In this document: piece after piece, positions 1 through 8,538 of the stretch
Position numbering within the stretch: position 1 is the first letter of the stretch
Layout of the letters: the number at the start of each line of letters is the position of its first letter
Source of the DNA: Pseudonocardia broussonetiae
GTDB lineage: Bacteria; Actinomycetota; Actinomycetes; Mycobacteriales; Pseudonocardiaceae
Length of the DNA stretch: 64,000 nt
Reading direction: 5' to 3'
Assembly: GCF_013155125.1 (NCBI RefSeq)
Contig: NZ_CP053564.1
Coordinates: 1,495,501-1,559,500, forward strand
Notes under the pieces: model-generated
Told to the model about the DNA's origin: nothing
Databases searched by the model: none
Seen by the model: the letters and a program-made list of their open reading frames with translations, nothing else
Position numbers and translations under genes: made by a program

Positions 1-154
1 ACGCCAGCAGCACGTAGGCCAGGTACCAGACCAGGAACGCCGCGCTCATCGGGAAGACGAAGCGCCGCAGCCGTGACCGCAGGTCGGCGAACTCCGCGCT
101 GTCCTGCACCTCTTCGTAGACGGTCCTCGTCGATCGTTCGCCGACAGTGCTCAC
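1..154 (-). CDS. DUF485 family small membrane protein (partial, C-terminus outside window)
   Basis: Only the first 51 codons are inside the window. The visible protein starts with a short polar segment, contains the phrase EFADLRSRLRRFVFPMS and then enters a hydrophobic helix (FLVWYLAYVLLA). This is the usual beginning of DUF485 proteins, small two-helix membrane proteins encoded next to acetate/monocarboxylate symporters such as ActP and MctC. The GTG start at 152-154 is chosen because it opens the conserved part. It is transcribed in the same direction as the two symporter genes and lies 118 bases downstream of the nearer one, so it probably belongs to the same uptake locus. The family assignment is from pattern only. 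Confidence 0.7.
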   Translation of the reverse strand, partial: MSTVGERSTRTVYEEVQDSAEFADLRSRLRRFVFPMSAAFLVWYLAYVLLA

Positions 155-272
155 GTCGGTCCCTCCCGGTCGTCCTGCGCAAGCCCGTGCGGCCCCCACT
201 ACCACTGGGAACGAGACCCCGGCCACACGGGAACGTGGAGATACTCCAACGGGTGACTGTGGGCCGCAACAC

Positions 273-2024
273 CTAACGCAGCGTGCGGTTCTCCCCGTCC
301 GCCAGGCGGTCGCGGGTGAGCCCCAGGCGCTCGGGGGCGTGCAGCCGGAGCAGGATCTGGTCGACGTCCGTCGGCCGGCGGTCGCGGGTGAGCAGGCTGA
401 CGACCACCATCGTCAGGAAGGCGGCGGGGACGCTGACGACCGCCGGGCGGTAGAGCAGCACGCCGAGCGCGCCGTCGTCGCCGAACCCCGCGAGGCTGAC
501 GGCCACCGCGCCCGCCGACAGCAGCCCGCCGACCAGCACGCCCGCCACCGCCCCGTGATCGGTGAGCCCGCGCCACCAGATGCCCAGCACGAGCAGCGGG
601 CAGAACGTCGACGCCGCCACGGCGAACACCAGCGCGACGGCCTCGGAGAAGTCGAGCCGGCTCACGCCCAGCGCCAACCCGAGCGGCACGAGCCCGGCGA
701 GGACGGCGGCGAACCGGAAGTCGCGCACGCGCCGCCGCTTGAACACGTCGGTGGACAGCACCCCGGCCACGCTGACGATCAGGCCCGAGGACGTCGACAG
801 GAACGCCGCCCACGCCCCTGCCGCGACGAACGCGCCGACCAGGATCCCGGCCCAGCCGCTGCCGAGCACGGCGGTGGGCAGCAGCAGCACCGCCGCGTCG
901 GTCTCGCCGCTGACGAGCAGCTGCGGGGTGTAGAGCCGCGACAGCGCCCCGAGCACCGTGACCGTGATGTAGAAGCCGCCGAGCAGCGCGAGCACGACCA
1001 CGGCGCTGCGGCGGGCGGTGCGGCCGTCGGGGTTGGTGTAGAAGCGCACGAGCACGTGCGGCAGGCCCATCGTGCCCAGGAACGTGGCGATGATCAGCGA
1101 GTACGTCGCCAGCAGGCCGTTCTGCCGGCCCTCGGGGAAGGGCGTGACCCAGTCGGCGTCGGCCGCGGGGGCGCCCGCGACGACCGGCACCGGGGTTCCG
1201 CCCTCGAACCCGAGCTGCGCCCCGGTCCGCACGGAGTGCAGCCCGGGCTGCCACGCGAGCGCCGCGCCGCGCACGTCGACGCCGTCGACGGTGCCGGTGG
1301 CGACGACCGCGGTGGGCACCCGGACGTCGAGGAGCACGTCGGTGCGGATGTCGACGGTGGTGGCGGCGGGGAACTCCGGCGGCGCCGGGCGGTCGAACTC
1401 GCGGACGTCGCCGAGGAAGTAGGAGATCGCGATGATCGCCGGCAGGGCGACGGCGGAGAGCTTGAGCCAGTACTGGAAGGCCTGGACGAACGTGATCGAG
1501 CGCATCCCGCCCAGCGCCACGGTCAGGACGACGACGACCCCCGCCGCCAGCACGCCCATCCAGGACGGCAGCCCGGTGACGATCATGACGGTGAGGCCCG
1601 CGCCCTGGAACTGCGGCAGCACGTAGAGCCAGCCGATGAGCAGCACGAACCCGGTGCAGACGCGGCGCAGCAGGGGCGAGGCGAGCCGGGCCTCGGCGAA
1701 GTCGGGCACCGTGTACGCCCCCGAGCGGCGCAGCGGCGCGGCCACGAACAGCACCAGCGCGAGGTAGCCCGCGGTGAACCCGACCGGGTACCAGAGCGCG
1801 TCGACGCCGTCGCGCAGGATCAGCCCGGCCACGCCCAGGAACGACGCCGCCGACAGGTACTCCCCCGAGATCGCCCCGGCGTTGGCGGCGGGCCCGACCG
1901 AGCGCGAGGCCACGAGGAAGTCCGACGTGCTGCGCGTGACGCGCACGCCGATCGCCCCGATCACCGCCGAGGTGACCGCGACGGCCAGCATGGCCACCAG
2001 CGCGACGATGCCGCTCGTGCTCAT
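273..2024 (-). CDS. Sodium:solute symporter, cation/acetate symporter-like (copy 1)
   Basis: A 583-residue polytopic membrane protein of the solute:sodium symporter family, ActP/MctC branch. The N-terminus carries the family phrase STSDFLVASRSVGP, followed by SGEYLSAASFLGVAGLIL and the substrate/cation core VPDFAEARL. About 13 membrane helices are visible. A polar segment of roughly 90 residues (about 225-315) interrupts the helices and is predicted to lie outside the membrane; the neighbouring symporter has the same insert. Known relatives import acetate, propionate or pyruvate with Na+ or H+. The exact substrate cannot be read from the sequence. The gene follows a close paralogue (gap of 97 bases) and precedes a DUF485 gene. 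Confidence 0.88.
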   Translation of the reverse strand: MSTSGIVALVAMLAVAVTSAVIGAIGVRVTRSTSDFLVASRSVGPAANAGAISGEYLSAASFLGVAGLILRDGVDALWYPVGFTAGYLALVLFVAAPLRRSGAYTVPDFAEARLASPLLRRVCTGFVLLIGWLYVLPQFQGAGLTVMIVTGLPSWMGVLAAGVVVVLTVALGGMRSITFVQAFQYWLKLSAVALPAIIAISYFLGDVREFDRPAPPEFPAATTVDIRTDVLLDVRVPTAVVATGTVDGVDVRGAALAWQPGLHSVRTGAQLGFEGGTPVPVVAGAPAADADWVTPFPEGRQNGLLATYSLIIATFLGTMGLPHVLVRFYTNPDGRTARRSAVVVLALLGGFYITVTVLGALSRLYTPQLLVSGETDAAVLLLPTAVLGSGWAGILVGAFVAAGAWAAFLSTSSGLIVSVAGVLSTDVFKRRRVRDFRFAAVLAGLVPLGLALGVSRLDFSEAVALVFAVAASTFCPLLVLGIWWRGLTDHGAVAGVLVGGLLSAGAVAVSLAGFGDDGALGVLLYRPAVVSVPAAFLTMVVVSLLTRDRRPTDVDQILLRLHAPERLGLTRDRLADGENRTLR

Positions 2025-2121
2025 CCCGTCACCCGGTCGGGGAGGGTCGGCGACGGCATGGGGCCACTATGGCAAGCCGGACCACGTGCGGTCACCACCA
2101 GGCCCTCCGAACGGGTGGTGC

Positions 2122-3873
2122 TCACGCCGGATCGGGGTCGGGGTCGTCGTCGATCCGGTCGTGGGTGAGCCCGAGCCGCTCGGGGGCGTGGAGCCGCAGC
2201 AGGGCGCGGTCGACGTCGGCGGGGACCTCGTCGCGGGTGAGGCGGCTGACCAGCACCATCGTCAGGAACGCGGCGGGCACCGTGACGGCGGCGGGCCGGT
2301 TGAGCAGGACGCCGAGCCAGCCCGCGGGCGGCGTCGCGAACAGGGAGACCGCCGTGCTGGCGCCCGACAGCACGCCGCCCACCAGCAGCCCGGCGACGGC
2401 CCCCCGCGCGGTCAGCCCGCGCCACCAGATGCCCAGCACGAGCAGCGGGCAGAACGTCGACGCGGCGACGGCGAAGACGAGCGGGACGGTGAGCGAGAAG
2501 TCCAGGCGCGTGACCGACAGCGCGAGCGCCAGCGGCACGACGGTGGACAGGACGGCGGCGAACCGGAAGTCGCGCCACCGCCCGGGCAGCACGTCGGTGA
2601 ACAGCACCCCGGCCAGGCTGACGACGATCCCGGAGGACGTGGAGAGGAACGCGGCCGCGGCACCGGCGGCGACCAGCCCGCCCAGCAGCCACCCCGCCGT
2701 GCCCTGCCCGAGCGCGGCGACCGGCACGAGCAGCACCGCCGCGTCGGTCTGCCCGCTGACCAGCAGCTGCGGGGTGTAGAGCCGCGAGAGCGCGCCGAGC
2801 AGGATGACCAGGACGTAGAAGCCGCCGATCATCGCCAGCACGATGACGGTGGTGCGGCGCGCCGCCCGGCCGTCGGGGTTGGTGTAGAAGCGCACGAGCA
2901 CGTGCGGCAGCCCCATCGTGCCCAGGAAGCCGGCGATGAGGATCGAGTAGATCTCCAGGAGCTGGTCGGGGCGGCCGCCCGACATCGGCTCGAGCCACTC
3001 GCGGTCGGTGGCCGGCGCGCCCAGCACGGTCGGCACCGGGGTGCCTGCGGGGAAGACCAGGCTGGTCCCGGCGCGCACCTCGTGCGGCCCGGGCGCCCAG
3101 TCCAGCGGGCCCTCGACGCGCACGCCGTCGACCTCGCCGGTGGCCTCGATCCGCACCGCCTCCCCGACCTGCAGCACCGCGTCGGTGCGGATGCCCACGG
3201 TGGTGGCGGCGGGGAAGGCGGGCGCCGTCGGCCGGTCGAAGGAGTGGTCGGTGCCCAGGAAGACGCCGAGCACCACGATCGCGGGCACGAGCAGCGCCGT
3301 CAGCTTGAGCCAGTACTGGAAGGCCTGCACGAAGGTGATCGAGCGCATCCCGCCGCCGACGACGGTCAGCAGGACGACGGCACCGGCCGCGGCCACCCCG
3401 CTCCACGCGGGCAGCGTGGTGAGGGTGGTGAGCGCCAGCCCGGCGCCCTGCAGCTGCGGCAGGAGGTAGAGCCAGCCGATGACCAGCACGAACACCGTGC
3501 AGAGCCGGCGCAGCACCGGCGAGGCGAGCCGGGCCTCGGCGAAGTCGGGCACCGTGTACGCCCCGGAGCGGCGCAGCGGCGCGGCCACGAACAGCACCAG
3601 TGCCAGGTAGCCCGCGACGAACGCCACCGGGTACCACAGCGCGTCGGCGCCCTCGCGCAGGATCAGCCCCGCGATGCCGAGGAACGACGCCGCCGACAGG
3701 TACTCGCCGGAGATGGCGCTCGCGTTCGCGACCGGTCCGACCGTGCGGGAGGCCACCAGGAAGTCCGACGTGCTGCGCGCGACCCGCACGCCGTAGGAGC
3801 CGATCACCGCCGAGACGATCCCGACCAGCCCGATGGCCACGAGCGCGTACTGCGCCGAGGGGGTCACCGGCAC
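2122..3873 (-). CDS. Sodium:solute symporter, cation/acetate symporter-like (copy 2)
   Basis: A second 583-residue symporter with the same length and the same landmarks as its neighbour: STSDFLVASRTVGP near the N-terminus, GEYLSAASFLGIAGLIL, VPDFAEARL, the polar insert, and FYTNPDGR in the middle. Long stretches are identical between the copies, so this is a tandem duplication followed by divergence. The GTG start at 3871-3873 directly abuts the TAG of the upstream proline-rich membrane protein, which suggests coupled translation. Probable role: uptake of a short-chain carboxylate. The two copies may differ in affinity or substrate; this is inference. Confidence 0.88.
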   Translation of the reverse strand: MPVTPSAQYALVAIGLVGIVSAVIGSYGVRVARSTSDFLVASRTVGPVANASAISGEYLSAASFLGIAGLILREGADALWYPVAFVAGYLALVLFVAAPLRRSGAYTVPDFAEARLASPVLRRLCTVFVLVIGWLYLLPQLQGAGLALTTLTTLPAWSGVAAAGAVVLLTVVGGGMRSITFVQAFQYWLKLTALLVPAIVVLGVFLGTDHSFDRPTAPAFPAATTVGIRTDAVLQVGEAVRIEATGEVDGVRVEGPLDWAPGPHEVRAGTSLVFPAGTPVPTVLGAPATDREWLEPMSGGRPDQLLEIYSILIAGFLGTMGLPHVLVRFYTNPDGRAARRTTVIVLAMIGGFYVLVILLGALSRLYTPQLLVSGQTDAAVLLVPVAALGQGTAGWLLGGLVAAGAAAAFLSTSSGIVVSLAGVLFTDVLPGRWRDFRFAAVLSTVVPLALALSVTRLDFSLTVPLVFAVAASTFCPLLVLGIWWRGLTARGAVAGLLVGGVLSGASTAVSLFATPPAGWLGVLLNRPAAVTVPAAFLTMVLVSRLTRDEVPADVDRALLRLHAPERLGLTHDRIDDDPDPDPA

Positions 3874-5424
3874 CTAGTCCTGGACGTGGTCGGCGAAGTT
3901 CTGCTCGACGCGCTCGGCGGTGCGGGTGTGCCACCAGCCCAGGCCGAGCAGGAACGGGTACACCAGCACGCCGAGCAGCAGCCAGGGCAGCCGCAGCCCG
4001 AACACCTCGGTGCGGCCGATCTCGGGGAACACCGCGAACGCCAGCGGCAGCAGGCCCAGCGTGAGCGCGGCGAAGAGCGCGAAGCGCAGCGCGACGGTGA
4101 GCTGGGAGCCGATCAGGTTGCTGCGCAGCAGCTCGCCGACGGCCCCGCCCTCCTGGATGTCGACGACGGTGCGCACCGGGTGCGCCTGGTTGCGCCGCTC
4201 GGACAGGGTGACCTTGACCCGCCGCAGCGGGATCCCGGTGTCGGTGACCGGCTCGCCGGGCTCGGCGGCGCGCGGCTCGGGCACCTCGACGTCGCCGGGC
4301 AGGGACGGGGCCGCGGTGGCCGTGCCGTCCTCGGCGACCGGCGACATGGTGGCGCTCCAGAGCACGCCCTCGTCGTCGGGGTCGGAGAGCAGGTCGCCGT
4401 CGTCCTCGTCGTCGTCCCGGTAGTGGTCCACCTCGATCCGCTGCACGGGGCCGGTGAGGTCGAGGCGGTCGGCGGGGTCGCGGACCAGGCCGCGGGGGTC
4501 GGACGCCCACAGGTCGGTCTCGTCGACCGGGCGCGCCGGGCGGGGCGGGGCGAGCAGCGGGTCGTTCAGGACGGGGGCGTCGAGGACCGGGGGCGGCAGG
4601 ACCGGCGGCGCCTGGACGAGGGGCGACGGGACCGGGGGCGACGGGACGGGGAGCGGCTGGACCGGCGGGGGCGGGAAGGGCGGGGGGCGCGGTCGACGGG
4701 CCGCCGGCCGGGCCGGGGGGCGAGCAGCCGGGCCGGGGCGCGCGGGGGGCAGGACGTCGGCGGGCGGCGGGGTGGCGGGCGGCGGGGCCAGCGGGCCGCG
4801 GGCGATGACCGTGGAGCCCGACCGGTCGTCGAGGTCGTCGAGGTCGCCGCGCAGGGCGGACGCGGCGAAGTCGGGGCCGCCGAACTCGTCGGGCGGGCGC
4901 GGGGCGGGCTGTGGGGGGACGGGCCGCACGGCGCCCTCGACGAAGCCGGGACCGCCGAACACGGCGGGTGCGTCGCTGGCCGAGCCGCGGGTGCCCGGCC
5001 GGTAGGCGCGCGGCGGGCGGCGGCCTCCCGGGCGCTCCTCCTCCCCGGGGCCGGACCAGCTGTCGTCGCCGCCCGGGCGGCGGCGGCGCGCCGCCGGGAC
5101 CCCGGACGGGGGCATGGACGGGCCGCCGATCGGCGCGGGGGCGGGCGCCCCGGGGCCGGGCGTGGCCACGGAGTGCCGGGGGACGTGCGAGACGCCGGGC
5201 GGCTCCCCGGCGGGGTCGCGCCGCGCGTGCCGCCCGCCCGCGCCCGAGCGGCGCTCGGCCATGCGGCGGCGCATCTCCTCCTGCACCCAGGAGGAGCCGG
5301 TGCCCGACGAGCCGGCGCCGGCCGACCCCTCGGCGGGGTCGTCGGCGGGGTCGTCGTCGGCGGGTTCGTCCTCGTCCGGGCCCGGCGTCACCGACGGCGG
5401 CGCGCCGTCGATGGAGGTGCTCAC
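3874..5424 (-). CDS. Proline-rich protein with C-terminal two-helix membrane domain
   Basis: A 516-residue protein. Residues 1 to about 330 are acidic and strongly proline/alanine-rich with runs such as PPPVLDAPVL, so this part is probably disordered and cytoplasmic. The C-terminal 100 residues hold two hydrophobic helices (LRFALFAALTLGLLPLAFAV and LPWLLLGVLVYPFLLGLGWW) ending in TRTAERVEQNFADHVQD, an arrangement reminiscent of DUF485-like partners of symporters. It sits between the LytTR regulator (32-base gap) and the symporters, with no gap to symporter copy 2. A role as a symporter partner or assembly factor is likely from context, but the protein is not recognised as a named family. Confidence 0.65.
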   Translation of the reverse strand: MSTSIDGAPPSVTPGPDEDEPADDDPADDPAEGSAGAGSSGTGSSWVQEEMRRRMAERRSGAGGRHARRDPAGEPPGVSHVPRHSVATPGPGAPAPAPIGGPSMPPSGVPAARRRRPGGDDSWSGPGEEERPGGRRPPRAYRPGTRGSASDAPAVFGGPGFVEGAVRPVPPQPAPRPPDEFGGPDFAASALRGDLDDLDDRSGSTVIARGPLAPPPATPPPADVLPPARPGPAARPPARPAARRPRPPPFPPPPVQPLPVPSPPVPSPLVQAPPVLPPPVLDAPVLNDPLLAPPRPARPVDETDLWASDPRGLVRDPADRLDLTGPVQRIEVDHYRDDDEDDGDLLSDPDDEGVLWSATMSPVAEDGTATAAPSLPGDVEVPEPRAAEPGEPVTDTGIPLRRVKVTLSERRNQAHPVRTVVDIQEGGAVGELLRSNLIGSQLTVALRFALFAALTLGLLPLAFAVFPEIGRTEVFGLRLPWLLLGVLVYPFLLGLGWWHTRTAERVEQNFADHVQD

Positions 5425-5456
5425 GACACGGCCTCGCTACGTCCGGCCGCGGGGGC

Positions 5457-6329
5457 TCATCGCTGGCTCCACGCCTGCTTCGTGGCGCGGACGAGCCGGT
5501 CCTTGAGCTCGCGGGTGTGGCGGCGGCTGACCGGGAGCTCGGCGCAGTCCGGGCCGGTGCCGACGCGCACGACGTAGCCCGATCCGGACAGCCGCAGCTC
5601 GGTGACCAGCGGCAGCGACACCAGGAACGACCGGTGGATGCGGACGAAGCCGGCGTCGCGCCAGCGGTCCTCCAGCACCGACAGGGGGATGCGGACGAGG
5701 TGGCTGCCCTCGTGGGTGTGCAGGCGCGCGTAGTCGCCCTGCGCCTCGACGTAGCGCACGGCCGAGCGCGGCACGAGCTTCGTGGTGCCGGCGAGCTCGA
5801 CGGGGATGACCTCGTCCTCGCCGCTCTCCTGCTGCACCGGCTCGGCCATCGCCGCGGTGCGGCTGGCCAGGATCCGGTCGATCGAGGCGGAGAGGCGCTC
5901 GGAGCGCAGCGGCTTGAGCAGGTAGTCGACGGCGCCGACCTCGTAGGCGTCGACCGCGCGGTCGTCGTGCGCGGTGACGAACACGACCGACGGCGGGACG
6001 GCCATCGAGGAGAACACGCGGGCGAGCTCCAGCCCGTCGAGGCCGGGCATCCGGATGTCGAGGAAGACGACCTCGACGTCGGTGCGCTCGGCGACCCGGG
6101 TGCCCGTGGCCTGGTTCAGGGAGCCGCGCGGCGCCTGCCCGGCCGTGGCGGCCTCGCGCACGCCTTGCCGGCTGTTGAGGATCCGCAGCGCGTCGGTGGC
6201 GTCGGACGCCTTGAGCACGAGCCCGACACGGGGGTCCTCGCCCAGCAGGTACGCGAGTTCCTCGAGTGCCGGCTCCTCGTCGTCCACGGCGAGGACGACC
6301 AGGCCACCGGAGCTGTCGTTGCTGTCCAC
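5457..6329 (-). CDS. LytTR-family response regulator
   Basis: A 290-residue two-component regulator. The N-terminal receiver domain shows the acidic pair in VDDEEP (D16, D17), the phosphoacceptor D91 in FLDIRMPG and the conserved lysine in YLLKPLRSERL (K139). The C-terminal LytTR DNA-binding domain spans about residues 180-285 (VRYVEAQGDYARLHT; FVRIHRSFLVSL). The GTG at 6327-6329 is preferred over longer frames because GAGGAG lies five bases upstream and the receiver starts there. A loop of about 30 residues (55-85) makes the receiver longer than usual. The partner kinase is at 7337-8533. Relatives BtsR and YpdB of E. coli control pyruvate transporters, which matches the adjacent symporters. 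Confidence 0.9.
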   Translation of the reverse strand: MDSNDSSGGLVVLAVDDEEPALEELAYLLGEDPRVGLVLKASDATDALRILNSRQGVREAATAGQAPRGSLNQATGTRVAERTDVEVVFLDIRMPGLDGLELARVFSSMAVPPSVVFVTAHDDRAVDAYEVGAVDYLLKPLRSERLSASIDRILASRTAAMAEPVQQESGEDEVIPVELAGTTKLVPRSAVRYVEAQGDYARLHTHEGSHLVRIPLSVLEDRWRDAGFVRIHRSFLVSLPLVTELRLSGSGYVVRVGTGPDCAELPVSRRHTRELKDRLVRATKQAWSQR

Positions 6330-6439
6330 GATCTCCTCATCCTGCCCGCGACGATCACGGGTGCCGCCAACCATGGTGACGGCCAATCCGTGTGAGTGCC
6401 AGGGGCACGCACCAATCGGGTTCGTTCGATCACACGCCG

Positions 6440-7321
6440 CTACAAACCGTACCGTGCCCACATCGCGCGCACCTCGGCCGCCTGCAGGACGCCGAGCAGG
6501 CCGTCCGTCCCGAACGGCGCGCCCGCCGCGGCGGGCGCGCCCAACCCGAGGCGGGCGAGCAGCGGCTTGCGGGTGTCGACCGTCACCAGCTCGGCCTGGG
6601 GGAACCGCTCCGAGAGCACGGCGTGCGCGGTGCCCAGCCCGTCGACCAGGCCCAGCTCCAGCGCCTTCGCGCCGGTCCAGACCTCGCCCGTGAACAGGTC
6701 GGCGTCGGAGGAGAGGCGCTCACCGCGTCGGGTCGTCACCCAGTCGCGGAACATCGCGTGCAGCTGGTCCTGCAGGTCGCGCAGCCAGGCGACGTCCTCG
6801 GGCTTCTCCGGCAGGAACGGGTCGAGCCGCGCCTTCGACGTGCCGGCGGTGTAGAGGCGGCGCTCCACGCCGAACCGCTCGATCAGCCCGTCGAGCCCGA
6901 AGCCCTGGCTGACGACGCCGATCGAGCCGACCAGCGACGTGGGGTGCGCGTGGATCTCGTCGGCGGCGCAGGCCAGCCAGTAGCCGCCGGACGCGGCGAC
7001 GTCCTCGCAGAACGCCAGCACCGGCACGCCCTTCTCGTCGGCGTGGCGGCGCACGGCGTCGGCGACCAGGGCCGACTGCGTCGGGGACCCGCCCGGCGAG
7101 TTGACCAGCAGCGCGACGGCGGCGAGCCGGTCGGGCGCGAACGCGCGGTCCAGCGTCTTCTCCACGGCCGCCGCGTTGATCACCGACCGCGGCACCGGAC
7201 CGGCCGTCGGCGTGATCACGCCGTGCAGGCGGACCAACGACACCACGGGCTTGTCGGTGCGGGTGCCGGGGAGCCGGGAGGCCAGGGCGTCGGGGAGGCG
7301 CAGCACGTCCATGCCGACCAC
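6440..7321 (-). CDS. S49-family (SppA-like) serine peptidase
   Basis: A protein of about 293 residues of the ClpP/crotonase-fold S49 peptidase family, here without an obvious N-terminal membrane anchor. Family signatures are LLVNSPGGSPTQSALVADAV, the Ser-containing CEDVAASGGYWLACAADEI and HPTSLVGSIGVVSQGFG. Known relatives degrade signal peptides or small membrane proteins. The short form without an anchor resembles archaeal and actinobacterial SohB/SppA homologues. The start is either the GTG at 7319-7321 or the ATG at 7310-7312; no strong ribosome-binding site decides it. The gene sits between the two halves of the LytS/LytTR pair, 15 bases after the kinase gene, so it may be co-transcribed with them. 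Confidence 0.87.
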   Translation of the reverse strand: MVGMDVLRLPDALASRLPGTRTDKPVVSLVRLHGVITPTAGPVPRSVINAAAVEKTLDRAFAPDRLAAVALLVNSPGGSPTQSALVADAVRRHADEKGVPVLAFCEDVAASGGYWLACAADEIHAHPTSLVGSIGVVSQGFGLDGLIERFGVERRLYTAGTSKARLDPFLPEKPEDVAWLRDLQDQLHAMFRDWVTTRRGERLSSDADLFTGEVWTGAKALELGLVDGLGTAHAVLSERFPQAELVTVDTRKPLLARLGLGAPAAAGAPFGTDGLLGVLQAAEVRAMWARYGL

Positions 7322-7336
7322 GCTACGCGCGGAGGC

Positions 7337-8533
7337 TCACACCCGGACGTTGGCGCGGAACTTCGGCACCCGCAGGGTGATCTTCATGCCCTCGCCGATG
7401 TTGGTCTCGACGACGAGGCCGAAGTCGTCGCCGAAGGCCGAGCGCATCCGGTCGTCGACGTTGCCCAGGCCGACGTGCGCGCCGGAGAGGTGGGCGTCGT
7501 CGAGGTCCTCGGTGAGGCGCGCCGGGTCCATGCCCACGCCGTTGTCCTCGACGATGATCACGCACTCGGAGCCCGCGTTCTCCGCGGTGAGGGTGATCGT
7601 GCCGCCGCTGGGCTTGCCCGCGAGGCCGTGGCGCACGGCGTTCTCGACGAGCGGCTGCAGGGCGAGGAACGGCAGCACGACGCCGAGGACCTCGGGCGCG
7701 ATCTGCAGCTTGATGTTGAGCCGGTCGGAGAAGCGCGCCTTCTCGAGCTCGATGTAGCGCTCGATGTTGGTGAGCTCCTCCTTCAGCGTCGTGTACTCCC
7801 CCGCGGTGCGGAAGGAGTAGCGCGTGAAGTCGGCGAAGGACAGCAGCAGCTCGCGGGCCCGGACCGGGTCGGTGCGGATGAACGAGGCGATCGTCGTCAG
7901 CGCGTTGTAGATGAAGTGCGGCGAGATCTGGGCGCGCAGGGCGCGGACCTCGGCGCGGTCCAGGCGCCGGCGCGACTCGTCGAGCTCGGCCAGCTCCAGC
8001 TGGCTCGACACGTACCGCGCCACCTCGGCCGTGGCCCGCAGCAGCACCGGGCCCGCCGTGGAGGTGGTGAGGGCGGCGAGCGTGCCGATGATGTTGCCGT
8101 CGGTCTCCAGCGGGACGACGACGACGCCGCGCACCTCGCAGCCGGGGTGGTCGCACGAGATGGAGGTGTGCGACATGACCTCCTGGCGCCCGGTGGCGAT
8201 CACCTTCTCGGCCAGGATCCGCACGTCGGGCTGGTGCTGGTCGGAGTCGCCGTCCCAGGCCAGGGTGGCGCCCCGGTTGTCGGTCATCGCCAGCGCGCAG
8301 GTCTCCAGCAGCGTGCGCAGGTAGGGCAGGGCGAACCGGGCCGACTGCGGGGACAGGCCCTCGCGCAGCGCGGGCGCGGCGAGCGCGACCGTGTGCAGCG
8401 TGCCGAACGTGGCCTTCTCCAGCGGGTTGGCGAAGGTGTTGCGGCGGTTGCGCAGCGCGTAGAAGACGGTGGCGGCGACGCTCAGCACCAGCAGGCCGCC
8501 CAGGACGAGGACGACCGGCGACAGCGCTTCCAC
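7337..8533 (-). CDS. LytS/YehU-type sensor histidine kinase
   Basis: A 398-residue kinase with one N-terminal membrane helix (about residues 5-27), a GAF-like region (about 50-190) containing SCDHPGCEVRGV, and a His_kinase domain of the LytS class with H206 in QISPHFIYNALTTIASFIR. The ATPase part includes PLVENAVRHGL and EDNGVGMDPARL. The GTG at 8531-8533 is chosen: it follows GAGGTAGAG, while the longer frame runs back into the glycosylase gene. Unlike LytS itself it lacks the multi-helix 5TM sensor, so the signal is probably sensed by the GAF-like part inside the cell. It is the obvious partner of the LytTR regulator at 5457-6329. Confidence 0.9.
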   Translation of the reverse strand: MEALSPVVLVLGGLLVLSVAATVFYALRNRRNTFANPLEKATFGTLHTVALAAPALREGLSPQSARFALPYLRTLLETCALAMTDNRGATLAWDGDSDQHQPDVRILAEKVIATGRQEVMSHTSISCDHPGCEVRGVVVVPLETDGNIIGTLAALTTSTAGPVLLRATAEVARYVSSQLELAELDESRRRLDRAEVRALRAQISPHFIYNALTTIASFIRTDPVRARELLLSFADFTRYSFRTAGEYTTLKEELTNIERYIELEKARFSDRLNIKLQIAPEVLGVVLPFLALQPLVENAVRHGLAGKPSGGTITLTAENAGSECVIIVEDNGVGMDPARLTEDLDDAHLSGAHVGLGNVDDRMRSAFGDDFGLVVETNIGEGMKITLRVPKFRANVRV

Positions 8534-8538
8534 GATCT

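Noticed and set aside
147..5577. Very long plus-strand reading frames opposite the symporter genes, coding for His/Arg/Gly/Pro-rich proteins
   Set aside because: They are antisense shadows of genuine membrane-protein genes. Composition is extreme, no domain is recognisable, and the minus-strand genes have clear family motifs and spacing.
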